From Poronia punctata (taxonomy: Eukaryota > Ascomycota > Sordariomycetes > Xylariales > Xylariaceae), in NCBI GenBank assembly GCA_022579005.1, contig MU401673.1, forward strand, positions 1 through 61,493: a DNA stretch of 61,493 nt, in the 5' to 3' direction. The notes below the pieces were generated by a model, which saw nothing but the letters and a program-made list of their open reading frames with translations, was not told where the DNA came from and searched no databases. Below, piece after piece: positions 22,534 through 35,617 of the stretch (positions are counted from its first letter, which is position 1; each line of letters starts with the position of its first letter). The translations under genes and the position numbers were made by a program.

Positions 22534-24868
22534 ATGGACCCGTCGCAGGCGCAAGCAGCACTCGAGGGGGCAATCGCTGCCGCTAAGCTTGCAGATAGTC
22601 GCCGCGGATACATCCCCCGAGACCATCCAAGTCCCCAAAGTGTCCTATCCAAATTCTATGCTCACCATAGCATGCAGAAGTTTCGAGATCAAGCTGGGGG
22701 ATATGGCGTTTTTACAACAACACCAATTCCGCCTGCCTATCACCCATGTATTCTTCCGGCGGACGATCTCGAGCCCATCGCTATCAAGCAGATGATGCTC
22801 CAGGAGCACCATCGAGGAAGAAAGGTTCTCCTCCGGGTGCTGACCGAGCAAACTACAATCAATGCCGTCATGGCGGTAGTCGAGGATGAAGAAGGCACCG
22901 CGCTGCCACTGCAATTATATCACCAGCCAAAACGTACAACTGACGATGTGGATGATGTACTCCGTGCCAACATGGTCTTGATCGTCAAAGAGCCATTTTT
23001 TAAAATGGCCGGAGATGGGTCTTATTCCATAAGGGTCGACCATGTCAGCGATGTGATCTGGCTGCTACCCACGGATCCACGTATCCCTCAAAAGTGGAGA
23101 AACAAACGGCTCATAGCTGAAGAATCGGTAGCTTTACGTGGGCAAGGAAACGCTGCAGTTGGCATCAAGCATTGGATCCAGGCAGAAGAGTTGTAAGTTT
23201 TCTATGTGACATACGATTGAGTGACATATCCTTACGGACTTCATCAAGGTATTCGCGTGCGGCACAAGCAGCTAAAACACCCGAGGAAGAGCAACTCGCA
23301 AATCTTAATCGTTCATTTGCGAATTTCCGACTCCGGCGTCCCGAGAGAGCACTTGGGTATGCATCCAAGGCCCAGACTAATCAAACAACCGAAAAGGGGC
23401 TATTCCGGGAAGCTAGAGCCTTGTATGATCTTGGCAGGTTCCGAGAGAGCTTGGAGAAATGGGAAAAAATCATCGAGCTATACTCGCACAAAGCAGAGGC
23501 CCGGTCCGAGTTGGAACGATCGCAGAAACGAATAAGGGAGGCCGAAACGGGCGAATATGATTTCGACTCCATGTACAGACAGGTGAAAGTGACGCCACCG
23601 CTCATCGACTGCGCCACGTATAGCGTACCAGTCGTTATAGGCAAGACTGAGCACGGAAATGGATTGTTTACGACACGGGATGTCAAAGCCGGAGATCTGT
23701 TGCTCTGTGAAAAGGCGTTCGCGTATTGCTTTGCGGACCAAACCGACCCTCTTGGGAGAAAGAATCTGAGTCTTCTCTTACAATTAGATAGCAAGAAAGG
23801 CAAGTTCGGGGGACAAGCGCAACTGATGAGTCAGATTATCCAGAAGCTCTACCACTCTTCCGAGGCTTCGAAGGAGTTCAGGTCTCTCTACCACGGGGAT
23901 TATAAGACGGTGGCTGTCTCGGAAGTGGATGGGCACCCTATCGTCGACACGTACGTCCTCTCTTTTCTCCTCTACCTTTCTCCTCTACTTTTCCTATAAG
24001 CGTTGACTTTATTGCTATCAGGTTTTTCGTAGATAGGGTGACGAGCTTCAATGCGTTTGGCTCGCCTCGCATGAGTGATACCAAGCCTTCGCCATTATTC
24101 CGGCCCGATCAGAAGACTCGCGACGAACCAGAATCCACAAACTCTTCACTGTTCCTACTGGCCTCCCGTATTAACCACGCGTGCATTGGAAATTGTGCTA
24201 GATCATTTATCGGCGATGTGATGATGGTACGCGCGTGTCAAGACCTCGAGGCTGGTACGGAACTTCGCTTCCCGTACAAACCACCGGCGTCAAATACGAC
24301 GTACAGTCAGAGGCAGAAGAATCTTATTGATGGATGGGGCTTTGAGTGCGAATGTGATTGGTGTATGGACCTCAAAGCGACCACGAAGGAGATGCTATCC
24401 AGACGAAAGCCACTTCTAAACAAGATCACAGAGGCCTTCAAGAAGAGAGTTACAGCCGCCCAACGCGAGGGCAGGCGCGTGGACCAGACGGCTCTGGCCA
24501 ATATCACCAAGCTCCTGAACTTGGTGAGCAAAACCTACCCTAACAGAAAAGGTGCTTTCAGTCTGGAGTTGTGGGAACCGTACCTAGCCCTCGGTATGGT
24601 TCTTGCTGGCGACGGTCACTTCGAAGATGGAGCGCAGGCGGCCATCAAAGCATTCGAAGCTTTTGGATACGACATTGATGTCACTAGCTTTGAGATTCGA
24701 AAATGGGGATATATTTGTCCCGGAAGCATAGAGGCTTTTCGATATCTGGCACGAGTCTATGAAGGAATTGAACCAGCGTTATGTGAGAAGATGAAAGGAT
24801 ACGCGAGGATTGTTCACAAGATCTGTATGGGAACGGAAGTCAACTACGACTGCTATGATTGTCCCTGA
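22534..24868 (+). CDS. TPR-SET domain protein (SMYD/SET5-like), 735 aa
   Basis: A probable protein lysine methyltransferase or SET-scaffold protein of the fungal TPR-SET group. Exons 22534-23192, 23249-23950 and 24022-24868 (introns of 56 and 71 bp) sum to 2208 nt in frame. The ATG at 22534 is chosen because upstream codons in the frame lack coding character. Residues ~1-215 have no clear domain. TPR-type helices occupy ~220-325 (with ARALYDLGRFRESLEKW). The SET domain begins near 347 with GLFTTRDVKAGDLLL, contains the NHACIGNC motif (NHS-C-PN equivalent) near 505, and ends with a cysteine cluster ECECDWC near 562, a post-SET zinc site. A helical tail follows. No MYND finger is seen between the SET halves, unlike true SMYD proteins. 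The substrate is unknown. Confidence 0.87.
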
Positions 24869-26031
24869 GCTATAGTGGGGAAGGGAAAGTTACTGTGTTG
24901 GCGCACAAAGTAGATGGTTGGTGTGTGCTCGACGCGTTTTGCTAAGGAGCAACACTGTCCGTATACAAGATACCTAACCTACACGTACTCGTACACGTAC
25001 GCGATACATAGTGTGAAAATGATTGCCAAGAAAATACGAGTCACTTCTTACTACTAGCGGCAACTGCTAGGTAAGCCCTGGTAGGTTGCGATCCACTCCC
25101 TACCAAAGCTTGTCAATCTAGGAAAGAGCTTGGCGTTCTAATTTAGTATGCGGCTCAACAACGTAACAGCCTCAGCTCAGAACAGGGATATAACATGTAA
25201 AGCTCCTGACCTAACCACCAATCCACCGCTTTTGAGTTTTGTCTATGATGAAACCATTCCTCATGGACAGAAAACACTGTCCTACTGTACAGAAAATAAA
25301 TGTCCGACGGTACAGTAAGATGTTGATTGATATAGGCCTGGTCGAATTGCGTTTCCATCTCATCAGGAGACTGAAGCTTCCTCAAGAAAAGAGAGTATAA
25401 ATGGCAATATAGTAAGTGAAGTGACACCGATCGGAGAAAGTGGTTGCCCTGTCGGATTCTCTCTTCATCGATCGGGGAACCTTGAAGGGTTTTAAATGGC
25501 CGAATCTAGCCGTTGCGTTACCAACCAAAATACATCCCATCCATCGTATTGGTTCCAAAGATTAGAGTTCCCTATTGATAGGCAGGCCCTTGCCCCCGAT
25601 GCTCAAGTTTAGGTTTGGGGGGGAAGAAAAAGTCCGAAGCCTCCGGAGTCCCGATCTACCTCTCATGCCCTCGTTTAAAAGCCAGCCCACCACTAGGAAA
25701 TTTTTTGTGCAGGCACAGAGTTTAATTCTACGGGCAGAGGTTTTTTGTAAACGACCAGTTTTTTTCTGTCGAGGGCCACGTAATTCCTTTGCATGACGTG
25801 TCTGTCGTGTTTAATACCAAGGAAACAGCTTGCAGGAACTTGTCGTTTATCTCCGCGGCCTTTTCTATTATTCGGTTAAATTGTTTTATACATAAAGTTG
25901 GAGCATCCCGAATGGACGGTATTTGTCCGTCCAACAACAACCCAGATCAAGAATACGGAGGGTTATATTCGGTGACGACTTATCAACGTCTCGTCGCTAT
26001 CCTCGTTGTTTAATTAACCCCCGCTGTCAAG
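24869..26031. other. Intergenic, 1.16 kb
   Basis: 3' flank of the SET gene and promoter of the sugar transporter. Contains one TACTCGTA word (24986). No gene is visible. Confidence 0.5.
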
Positions 26032-27930
26032 ATGCCTTTCGGTAGACGCGCAAACAGTCACTCTGATAGTGATGGCACTTATCATGGAGGTGCCGTCCAG
26101 GATGCCAATCCCACCGGTTTGACGAGGGAGAAGTCGGAAACAGGTGGTGCTGCTGCATCGCCGGCGCATCAGGAAAAGGTCACTTTTATTGCCTGCTTCC
26201 TTGGTCTCGTTGCCAGTATTGGTGGATTCATGTTTGGTTATGTGAGGTGCGTTACCCCGAGGCCCCTATCGTCATTATTGAAGTGGCTACCCCCTTCTTG
26301 GTCATTTTTATGAGAAACTGACATGTCCTTCTTGGAATTATAGTGGTCAGATATCGGGATATTTCCAAATGGCAGACTACGCGCGTCGGTTCGGAAACGA
26401 GCCCCAGACCTCTGCGATGTCGACTCCCTTTAGTGCCGCAAGACAGGGCACTATCGTCGGTCTTTTAGCCGTTGGCTGTCTTGTCGGTGCCCTGATTGCC
26501 GGTCCTATGGCCACGAAGCTAGGCCGTCGCTTGTCCATCTCTGTTGCCGCTCTGTTCTCTTGCGTCGGTATTATCGTCGAGATCTCGTCGGAATATAAAT
26601 GGTATCAATTCGCCATCGGTCGGCTTATCACCGGCCTTTCCATCGGCGCTCTTTCCGTCGTGGTACCAATGTATCAATCCGAAAGCAGCCCCGCCATCAT
26701 TCGCGGCGTTCTCGTTTCGACATACCAATTATTCATCACCCTCGGTATCTGGACCAGCTACATGGTCGACTGGGGCACGTCCAACCGAACCAACAGCGCC
26801 TCATGGCGTATCCCCAACGGCCTCGGCTTCGCATGGTCTCTCGTTCTCGGAGCTGGTATCCTCTTCCTGCCCGAAAGTCCTCGTTACGCGTACCACAAGG
26901 GTCGCATCGAGGAAGCTCGACGGACAATTGCTCGTCTCGCAGGAGTCGATCAACATTCCACACCCGTAAACTACGAAATCGACCAGATCCGCCAAAAAGA
27001 AGACGAAGAGAAAGCCGCGGGAAAAGCAAGCTGGATCGAGATCTTTACGGGTCCGCGCATGTTTCATCGCACGGCGCTCGGAATCGTCCTGCAAGCGGGT
27101 CAACAGTTGACGGGAGCGAATTTCTTCTTCTATTACGGAACTACTATCTTCCGCGCCACGGGTCTGAGTAATAGCTACGTTACGCAGATTATTCTCGGGA
27201 GTGTCAATGTGTTTTGCACTTTTGGCGGGTTGTATGTCGTGCACAAGGTCGGGAGGAGGAAGGCGCTTATTGCTGGTGCTACGTGGATTTTTGTCTGCTT
27301 CTTGTAAGTTTTACAACCCTCTCCTTTATTCCCTTTCTTCACTTCGGTTATGCTGACGACGATTGATTTTTCTAGAATCTACGCCTTTGTCGGCTCTTTT
27401 GCATTAGATTCCGCAAACCCGCAAAACACACCCCAAGCCGGCTCCGCTCTCATCGTCTTCTCGGCACTGGCTATTGCCGCATTCGCGGTGACTTGGGGAC
27501 CGATTGTTTGGACGGCTGTTGCTGAGATGTATCCTTCGAGATATCGGGCTCCTTGTATGGCTCTTGCTACTGCTTCGAATTGGCTGTGGAACTTTCTGAT
27601 TTCTTTCTTGTAAGTTCCCTTTCCCATTTCTTTTTCTGGAAGGGTGGAAAAATCCTAATGTGGGGGGGAAAATATAGCACTCGATTCATCACCGACAAAA
27701 TCCACTACTGGTACGGCATGGTCTTCGCAGGCTGCTGCTTAGCTTTGGTGTTCATCGTGTACTTCTTCATGATTGAGACCAAGGACCGAACGCTCGAGGA
27801 GATTGATACCATGTATGTTTTGGGTGTTAATCCTATTCATTCGGCGAAATGGGATGCTACCAAGGATCCGAGGGTGAGGAATGTTGGGAACGGACAAGTT
27901 CAGAACCAGAATGGGACTCAGGAAGTTTAA
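26032..27930 (+). CDS. MFS sugar transporter (hexose porter type), 553 aa
   Basis: A plasma-membrane, proton-coupled or facilitative sugar porter. Exons 26032-26246, 26344-27303, 27376-27609 and 27678-27930 sum to 1662 nt in frame; introns are 97, 72 and 68 bp. It shows the sugar-porter signatures in order: FMFGYVSGQ in TM1 (split by intron 1), the loop LGRR, GRLITGLSIGALSVVVPMYQSE, PESPR before the central loop, QQLTGANFFFYYG in TM7, VGRRKAL, and the terminal ETKDRTLEEID. About 12 hydrophobic segments are visible. The N-terminal ~50 residues are a polar cytosolic tail. The length is normal for the family. Specific sugar unknown; it could be a high-affinity glucose/fructose carrier. Confidence 0.92.
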
Positions 27931-29386
27931 AAGGGGGGAAGGAAGGGATTGGTTAAAAATCATGGTTGGATTTCATTCATGGTTTTGTTTTGTATACGTT
28001 ATCAACAGCGGAATTACCTAACCTACCTAGTTGAAGCGGAACGGATTGAATAGGTACCTAGATACTTAAGGAGGAGACACGTTGGGCGACGGTTGGTTTT
28101 GGTCTTGGTCTATCAGGGCTCTATGGTCTTGTATAATTATTTGTACTTTATTTTGGGTACTTTGGTAATTATTGGAACAGCATTGGAAGAATTATTTTAT
28201 TACAGCGTCAGTCATGGATCTATGAACTACTGCTGAATGATATGAGTTCGGTAATCAATTAGGTATTTCCCTACCTACTATGGTATCTGATGAAGAACCC
28301 CTAAAACGGAGGTCAATGGGGTAAGCTTAGGCTTGCGGCGAGGTTCTATAAAGTAAGTAGGTAAGTAGGTACCGAAGGTGAAAGAAAGCTCAAATGTCGG
28401 TCCCGGCACTGCATTTGCTCTTTGTAATTAACGTAGTACCTATCTCTCCTCCAGAAGTGGGGTGAAATGGAACGGAAAAGAAGCCGAGTGGATAGATGAA
28501 GTCGTTAAGAATGCAGAAATAGTGTTGTTTTGATAATGTTTGATGGTTTGCTGGGTTAATTGAAAGGTGAATGGTGGTGAGATAGGTGAGTAAGTAAGTA
28601 CTTGTAGGTTGGAATTGGGTGAGGTCTACGAGTAGGTAAAGTACCTATGCTGAAAAGTAAAGAGTACGTACTCGTACCTGTTTTGGTGGTTGACCGTACG
28701 TTTTGGGATCCATAGCCCTTTTTCCTGGGGGTGCGCCTCGTTTGCCATACATTTTGGGTTAGACGGTGGCTGGAATGAGGGGCGTGGCCCGTGTGTTATC
28801 GGATTGGGTTTAGGTTATAAGTCCGGATACCTACCACAAACAGCAGCGCGAGGAATCAAAGGTGGAGTGGATGAAACCCGAGATCCTTCCAATTTTATAA
28901 TCATGTTGATTATTTGTACCTCGCGTCCCAAAAACCTCTTCTTACAACTTGCTTTTCTCCTTCTTCAAGTTGTTTGGAAACATACGAGTATGTGGCAATA
29001 GTGATGTTATATCTTGTTGTCAACTTTATTGATAATTCTCTAGTAGGGAAAACCGGTAGATCAATCCCCTGTTTAACCTATACGTATAATATCTGCCGTA
29101 CGCGCTCATGAGTGAAGCAAGACTGCGGCGGCGTCGTCTTGGCTAATCCCACAAAGGTATTACGTGCAGTTCAGCTATCTTTTAATAGATTTTTCTTCGG
29201 CCCCCAACCGTTTTGACTACAGTAGTTTTCGTAGAGCAAGAGTCCGGCGTTAAATAGTTTGAAGTCCCAAAGTCTCTTCTCTTAATATTATGAAGATCTA
29301 AAGTCATCTTTGAAATGACACACTAGTGCTTGAATTATGAGTAGAATTTGCTTCTACAAGAGATAGATCCCCGCCTCCCTAAAAAT
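27931..29386. other. Intergenic, 1.46 kb
   Basis: No gene is supportable. The stretch is full of TAGGTA/TACCTA words and carries three copies of TACTCGTA/TACGAGTA (28627, 28669, 28983) within about 360 bp, the densest cluster in the window. Confidence 0.5.
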
Positions 29387-32300
29387 ATGCCAAGAGACCC
29401 CATGTCTCCACGCCACCGCGACGCTTACGGGCGCATTTTACACATCGACCAAACACTGGCGGGTCGTGAGCTTTATCTACGACCAAGTGATGGAAGACTT
29501 CGTAGCTTGAGAGTGCAAGGAATAGATGATGCGATAGGCTATGGCCAAAGAAGTTGGGAGAGGAACGGCCGCCTGAAGTCGCGGATATCTTGGATCTTAC
29601 AAATCAATCGCTGGACTTACTCCTCTGTTCTCGTAGAGGGGACTGAACAGCGTCGCTATACTCCTAGCACGGTCTTCCCTCTCCTTCTGAAGTGGATACC
29701 GGCTTGTCTTTTGCTTGTCATTCTTGTGAGCTCACAGGCCCTGTTTTTGAACGCCTGGTGCTAAGTTCTAACACTTGGTAGCTCATAATACCCCAGAATC
29801 TGGAAGGTATCTTCAAAAATGGGGGCAATTATGACCCTATCAAGTATCAGGATTGGCGCTATCCGAAGGTCTCGAGAAACCGTAAGGAAGGTGAGGATGA
29901 AGCGTCGGCCAATCAGAGCGATGACTTGGAGAGTGAGCCTCTCTTAGAAGAAGGGGCCATCGAGATGGATAATATGGCCCGTCAGTTACCTGCGATGCTG
30001 CAAATGGACGACGAAGAAATGGACGAGGAATTTGATGACCTGCCAGCACGACACTTCCGACCTCGCTACCTCTGTTTTCTCCAAGATGGACCACGTGGCC
30101 CAGATACGGAATATGAGACGTGGAATGTGACGGACTGGACCAAACAACATGGCGAACATTCTAGTACCGATTTCGTCTTCATTTCATACACTAGGAGGCA
30201 GTTCCTAATCACTCCAGAGCAAAAGTGGAGGGGTAAGCCGGAACCGGATGAGGCCACCCAAATCTCCTATCGCCAACAGGCAGATGCGGATCGCACCATG
30301 GTGCTTGCCTACGGCATGGAAGCCGCTCGGTCGGCCGGGAAGCGGGCATTCTGGGTCGATTTTGAATGCATCCGAGACGCCGATAACGTGGCCAGGGGCA
30401 CTGCGCAGAGCGATGATGTGTTTCGCATTTGTGACATTGTTCGCGCCGCGCACTCGTTAGTCGTTCTCGTAGGAACACCGCACGAAGCCAGGCAACCCGG
30501 GGAGGCACGACAGAATGATTATGATGCCGCCTCCATGGACGAGTGGCTTCGAGAATGGGGCACGCGATTGTGGACACTGCCCGAGATACTTCTCGTCTCG
30601 CCCGAGCGACGCATCAAGCTTTATGCCGTCGGCGGCCCCAATCCGCCAGAGGAGGTCGCCAAGCGGAACATTGCTGCGCGGTCGGTTTGGCCCGATGCGA
30701 AGCTGGTCAGACAGTTAGTAGATCACTACGAATCCTCGATCCACTTGACGCCCCTCGAGCTCGTCAGTATTGCGCTTGAATGCTTCTCGTGGCGACAGAC
30801 GGACCAGTTCAACAATGGCGACATGTCATACGCGCTCATGGGGCTTTTACGAAGGCGACCGGCTGTTGTCAAGTCGGACAAGAGTTTCGAGGCTTTCGCT
30901 CGTCTCTCCCTCGCCAACGACAGCGATAAGCTCCTTGAACGTCTGATTTGCATGCAACCAACACGTCGCGATGCGCCCTGGCACAAGATCCGTGACGCCT
31001 GGGGTGCTAAGCTCTGGGATATCGAGCCACATTGCCAAGTTGCGGGTATTGTCGACGACCGGACAGTCACGCTGGACGGCGCATTCGGCGCTACAATCCA
31101 ATGGGATAAGCTGGAACGGGTGGCATTTATGAAGCGGGCTACCATCAGCCGTCTAATCGGCAAGATTCTGCTACGTGGCGCGCCGGGCTACTTGCTTGTC
31201 GGACTACCTCTGCTCATAACAGCGGGCATCCTAAGTAGCGGCAATAACTCACAGGGTGACGATGATTCTTCAGCGGCCAATGCCGATCCTTCAGCGGTCA
31301 CGCGCCCCTTTCTCATCATAGGTCTTATAATCGTTATCCCCTCAGCCATCATAAGCTTGTTAATTCCACTTTTGCTGCTTAATATCTACCAGGGCAAATT
31401 CTGGTCGACCCAGGCACATTTTTTGGGGATACAAGGGATCCCAGATGACCTCGGCAAACTCGAGAGGCTCCTCTTCGGATTCAATCATGGCAGGCTCAAA
31501 TGGAGTATCGCGGGGAGCACATTATCGCGTAACGGACTATCCAAGGACGGGGAGCGAGTCGGACTCCGGCCAATAAACGTGAATACCCTCGACAGCAGTG
31601 CCGACGACAATGTGTCAGAGATAAGACAAGAGGGAGAGACTGCATTCACACTCATCGACACTTACGCCATGACGGCGACGGCGTTCCGCGCTACGAGACC
31701 CCCAACTACGGTCATTGTGTGCGGACGCGAAGGTGGCATGCAGCGCGCTATTCTGTGTTCTTATGACTGGCGCGGGGGTTTATTCGTTCGCGAGGCTGTC
31801 ATCCGAGTGAAGACTTTAGTGTTGGACCGCATGTTCCGAGTTGACAGGTTTCGCTTTGCGCTCGGTAGGACAGGCCATGGTGCAAACGGTTCTACACTCA
31901 ACGCTGCGGACCCTGTTACGGCCGGTCTTAGCAAAAGAACAGAGCAAGATGGGTTCTGGCCCCAGTGGAAGCTGGACCTTTCTCTTCTTCCCTTTATGTG
32001 GGTAAGTGATTTTATGCAGTTCATTTGTTCCATAGGAGCCTTGTATGGGTCGCTCCATGATGGTGTTGCTGACATTCCCAGTTCGTTTCTGGTGTATGCC
32101 TGCGTAATCTCACAGATGAGGGCCTCAGACTCTCTTACCTCGATTCTGTGCTATCAAGTGTTGGGTCTCTGCTGGTCCAACCGCTGAACTATTGGTTGTT
32201 TGCGAAATGCCATATTGGACACGTTATTGGTGCCGGGACGCTACTCCAAGGTAAGAGGTTTTGTCAAAAATATCCGCGTCTCTCCATTACCTACCTATAA

Positions 32301-33780
32301 TTTCTCACTACTATTACAGGTTTCCTTGCCGTTATCTACCCGTTTATTGCAAGCAAGGGTGGCCTTCTAGCCATAAATTTCTGTGAGTCATTCCGCATGC
32401 ATTTCTATACAGAGAAATCTTTGATTCGGAGCAACGCTCATTTATGGTATTTCACGTGTACTTGTACATACGTCTACATTAGGTTGGGCAACTTGACAGT
32501 ACTGTTATAAAACGAGGCTAAATGGAATCTTGCAGTTCATGGCATCGCCCAAGGTGTCCTCATACCTTCTTTCGTTTACCTCACAGGGCTATGGTATGAT
32601 GGTGGTTGGGGTCAGATACTGAGAACTGTGATCTGGGCTTCCGGCAGCGTGTTCCTGTCGACCTTACCAAGTCCTCGCATTTTTTCAGGATCCATGAGGG
32701 TCTCTATATTGCCTCTCGTCTGGGCATCCATCTGCATTCTGCTTTCAGGATACGCCACTCTTGTTCTTCGGACACCGGAGCAGGTCAATTGGCTGTGGAC
32801 GAGTCGAAAGTCTACGTCTCTAGGTGACCGTCCGGGCAGCCGTTCCGGTGCACATACTCGGGCATGTGAACCTCTGAACCTCAACCCCTTTAAAAGATAC
32901 CCTTTCCAAGTCTGTACTGTTACTGATAGTTTATTGCCACAGATATTTCCTCTTTTAAAGACAGCACGGACGTATCTTTTCGGCCTCTTATTCCTGTTGC
33001 TTGCAGTATCTGGGTCATTTCGTCACCCCACCGACCCCACCGCACGTTACGTAAACCCACCATACGTAACGCTTGGATATGTCTTCCCATTAGTCTTGAC
33101 CTTGTTTATGGTGGCTCTTTTCGCTCGGTTCCGTCATGGGCATTGTAAGTGTCCAAATATCTGTTCCGGGGAACAACTTTATACTTGTGTGGTGTTCGCA
33201 ATTGCTAAACGTTGAACGTAATCTTCCCCAGTACCGATTATAATGATATTAATCTCGCTAGCCTTCGCTGGGAAACTCGGCCTGCTAAAGGCAGATGGTG
33301 CTCTGCTGGAAGTATTGATTTTCTTGGCAAGTCATGGACAATTTGCTGTTTTTCGTAAGTCCCCGTTTCCATACGCGATTTGACACCCAAAGTGAATATA
33401 CGGTCACTAACCCCGAGCCAGTCGCCTGGGCTTTGCTATCGACAGATATGGTTGAACCGCAAGCACTGCTCGGCACCTTGTGCATAGCATTCGCAAGCTC
33501 CGAGGTTGGCCATGTTATCAGTTATGCGTGTCTTGCTGTCTTGGTTAACCTATATGGGGGTTTTAAATTCATTGACATTCCCCCAGCAACTATTACGACT
33601 TTTTACGTTCTAGCTCTTGTCGTTTTATTGTTATGGTCAGTGTACCGTTGGTGGGGCGAAGGACGGGATGGCGGACGCACAGTGACTCCAGCGCACGTAC
33701 TCGTACACCACCAGCACCCGGAAGCTTCCTACCATCACATTGAGAGTGGCTATCCTTCTCAAATGTCGGTGGTGAATTAA
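29387..33780 (+). CDS. Multi-pass membrane protein with HET-like soluble domain, 1293 aa
   Basis: Function unknown. Exons 29387-29725, 29782-32001, 32082-32250, 32320-32382, 32536-33144, 33232-33354 and 33422-33780 sum to 3882 nt in frame. The ATG at 29387 is used; the open frame upstream has only a TTG. Layout: one hydrophobic segment near residues 97-120; an acidic linker (~165-205); a soluble domain from ~220 to ~560 with FVFISYTRRQF (~243), AFWVDFECI (~301), RLWTLPEILL (~376) and MSYALMGLL (~460); two strong membrane segments (~578-600 and ~621-655); a further soluble part; then several membrane segments from ~890 to ~1240 and a polar His-rich tail. The WVDFECI and LWTLPEILL stretches resemble the V-W-I-D-x-x-C-I and R-x-W-T-L-Q-E blocks of HET (heterokaryon incompatibility) domains, and FISYTRR resembles TIR-type openings. 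Ascomycetes have a family of such uncharacterised proteins. Link to self/non-self recognition is inference. Confidence 0.78.
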
Positions 33781-34363
33781 GTTGGGCAGAGAATGTTAAA
33801 TATTGAAAAGGCCGCTCTCCGGGTCCTAGTAGGCATTAGCCTACCTATGTTTCTAGAGTCGACCGTAGAAGAAAATATGTTGGGGAGTCTTCCTATCCCT
33901 ATAGCTGCACAGCTACGATAAGTTAGCACACCTTCTTTTACCGAGTTCTTAAAATTGCTATCCAAAGCCCCTTTGTAAACAGTTTCAAAGACCTTGTTTG
34001 GAATATAAGAGTCTTTTATGATGCTTGGTACAAAGAAGAAGTTGTGCCTACTTTGTATTCTCCACAATGGAACAAAAGGATTATATTTTGAGAAAGAACA
34101 TATTATGTTAAAGGTTGTTTACAAAGACCGGGGCCTGATGGAAATTTGTCTTAAAAGACGGTAGACCAGCCCATCTACCCATTCCAGAGACAGAAACAAA
34201 TCGGAAATATATTAGCTTTTATACCCAAACTAGGAGATATCGCAACGGCAACAAAAACCCGCATACCACCAGGAAAAGTTAGAAATAAGACCAGAAAAAC
34301 AACAAGGTAATAAGAAGATAAAAATAAGAAACGGGCAAGAAAAAAACAAAAAAAAACGAAACC
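33781..34363. other. Intergenic, 0.58 kb
   Basis: Short spacer between two plus-strand genes. The last ~80 bp before 34364 is an A-rich leader. Nothing else is visible. Confidence 0.5.
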
Positions 34364-35617
34364 ATGTCTCGAAACAACTACAATACCCAAGAAGACTCCA
34401 TCTACAAAAGCAGACCATACCACGCAATCTATCTATCAGAAGACGAAGATGAAGACGACGAGGATTCCATCTATTACTGGGGTCATCCGGAAGTTGATTT
34501 CAATCGACATGATTACGAGATCGAGAAAGAAGACAGGGATTGGTTGCGGAAACTTGCTATCAAACCACCTACCTTTCCTACCACGACAAACAGGAATGAG
34601 GAAAACCACTCTTCAAACATCCCACCGCCTACTCCTCGGAAAGTAGTGATAGATGAGGAGGTATCGGCTGTGGAACACTGGCGGAATACAGTATCGTTGT
34701 CTCGAACCCACTCAAAACTCGAGAAGGAAAAGAAGGAGAAGGTCCACACGGTCACGGAAGAAGACACAACTACCAAAATCCAAATTCAGACACAGACACC
34801 AGAACAACTCGAACTTTCCAAAGCCCTATCCACAACAAAAAGAAATCTCACGCGCGTAATGCAATTCATGCTGAAGCTGGAAGCGCGAGCAGGGAAGACG
34901 AGTAAAGAGGGGATAAGACAGACTCTTGACGCTACGGTTTTGGAAACTTCAAACTCTAGCCCTAACACCATCACTACTACAGAAAAGAAAGACGAGAAGG
35001 TTGGGGAGGGGGAGGGGGAGGGGTTAAAAGAAGAGATTCAATACTTGATGGAATTATCCCGAAATCTATATGACAGGATGTATCTCGTCGATCGGACATT
35101 TCGGAAACAAGCCCTCACAACTACTACATCCACATCCTCATCCTCATCCACTCCCTCCTCTTCCTCTTCTCCCTCTTCTTCTTCTTCTAAACCCGCACCT
35201 ACACCACCTAAACCCATCCTCCTCCTCCCCGAACCAGCCATGAAATCATGGATCCTCGTAGAGAAGAAAACAACCCGGCTCTCGGCCGAAGAAACATGTT
35301 TCTTCACGGCGCGGGATTTGGCTTCGGGGAGACGATTCCGCGATTGGATAGCCTATCTGAAACAATCGTGTAAATTCAAAGATTCGAGATTCGACGAGAA
35401 GAAGCTGGTCGGGCTTGCCTGGAGGTTCTTGGACAGGGAGATTAGAAAGAACATGAGGAGGGGTGGGAATGTAGGGGTGAAGGGGTTCTTGGAGGATTTG
35501 GAAAAGAGGGAAAAGGAGGGGGGGTTTGCGGCTTTGTTGGGGGATGTGGAGAGGCAGGAGAGGGAGGATGAGGATGCTTGGATTGCGTTGGGGAGGGTTT
35601 GGAGGTGTGAGGTGTAG
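34364..35617 (+). CDS. Hypothetical acidic / Ser-rich protein, 417 aa
   Basis: Not recognised. The intronless frame opens at an ATG in good context (accATGtct). Residues ~26-40 are strongly acidic (EDEDEDDEDS), ~95-165 are charged and polar, ~170-190 and ~225-250 look helical and possibly coiled, and ~252-285 is a Thr/Ser/Pro low-complexity tract made by TCC/TCT codon runs. The C-terminal ~130 residues form a charged helical segment (ARDLASGRRFRDWIAYLKQ; DEKKLVGLAWRFLDREIRK) that is the only part likely to be a folded domain. No signal peptide or membrane span. It is probably a nuclear or cytosolic lineage-restricted protein; this is a guess. Confidence 0.65.
   Translation: MSRNNYNTQEDSIYKSRPYHAIYLSEDEDEDDEDSIYYWGHPEVDFNRHDYEIEKEDRDWLRKLAIKPPTFPTTTNRNEENHSSNIPPPTPRKVVIDEEVSAVEHWRNTVSLSRTHSKLEKEKKEKVHTVTEEDTTTKIQIQTQTPEQLELSKALSTTKRNLTRVMQFMLKLEARAGKTSKEGIRQTLDATVLETSNSSPNTITTTEKKDEKVGEGEGEGLKEEIQYLMELSRNLYDRMYLVDRTFRKQALTTTTSTSSSSSTPSSSSSPSSSSSKPAPTPPKPILLLPEPAMKSWILVEKKTTRLSAEETCFFTARDLASGRRFRDWIAYLKQSCKFKDSRFDEKKLVGLAWRFLDREIRKNMRRGGNVGVKGFLEDLEKREKEGGFAALLGDVERQEREDEDAWIALGRVWRCEV

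Noticed and set aside
32926..32958. Possible 33-bp intron in the HET-like membrane protein (GTCTGT...CCACAG)
   Set aside because: Too short for these introns, and the frame stays open and hydrophobic without splicing.
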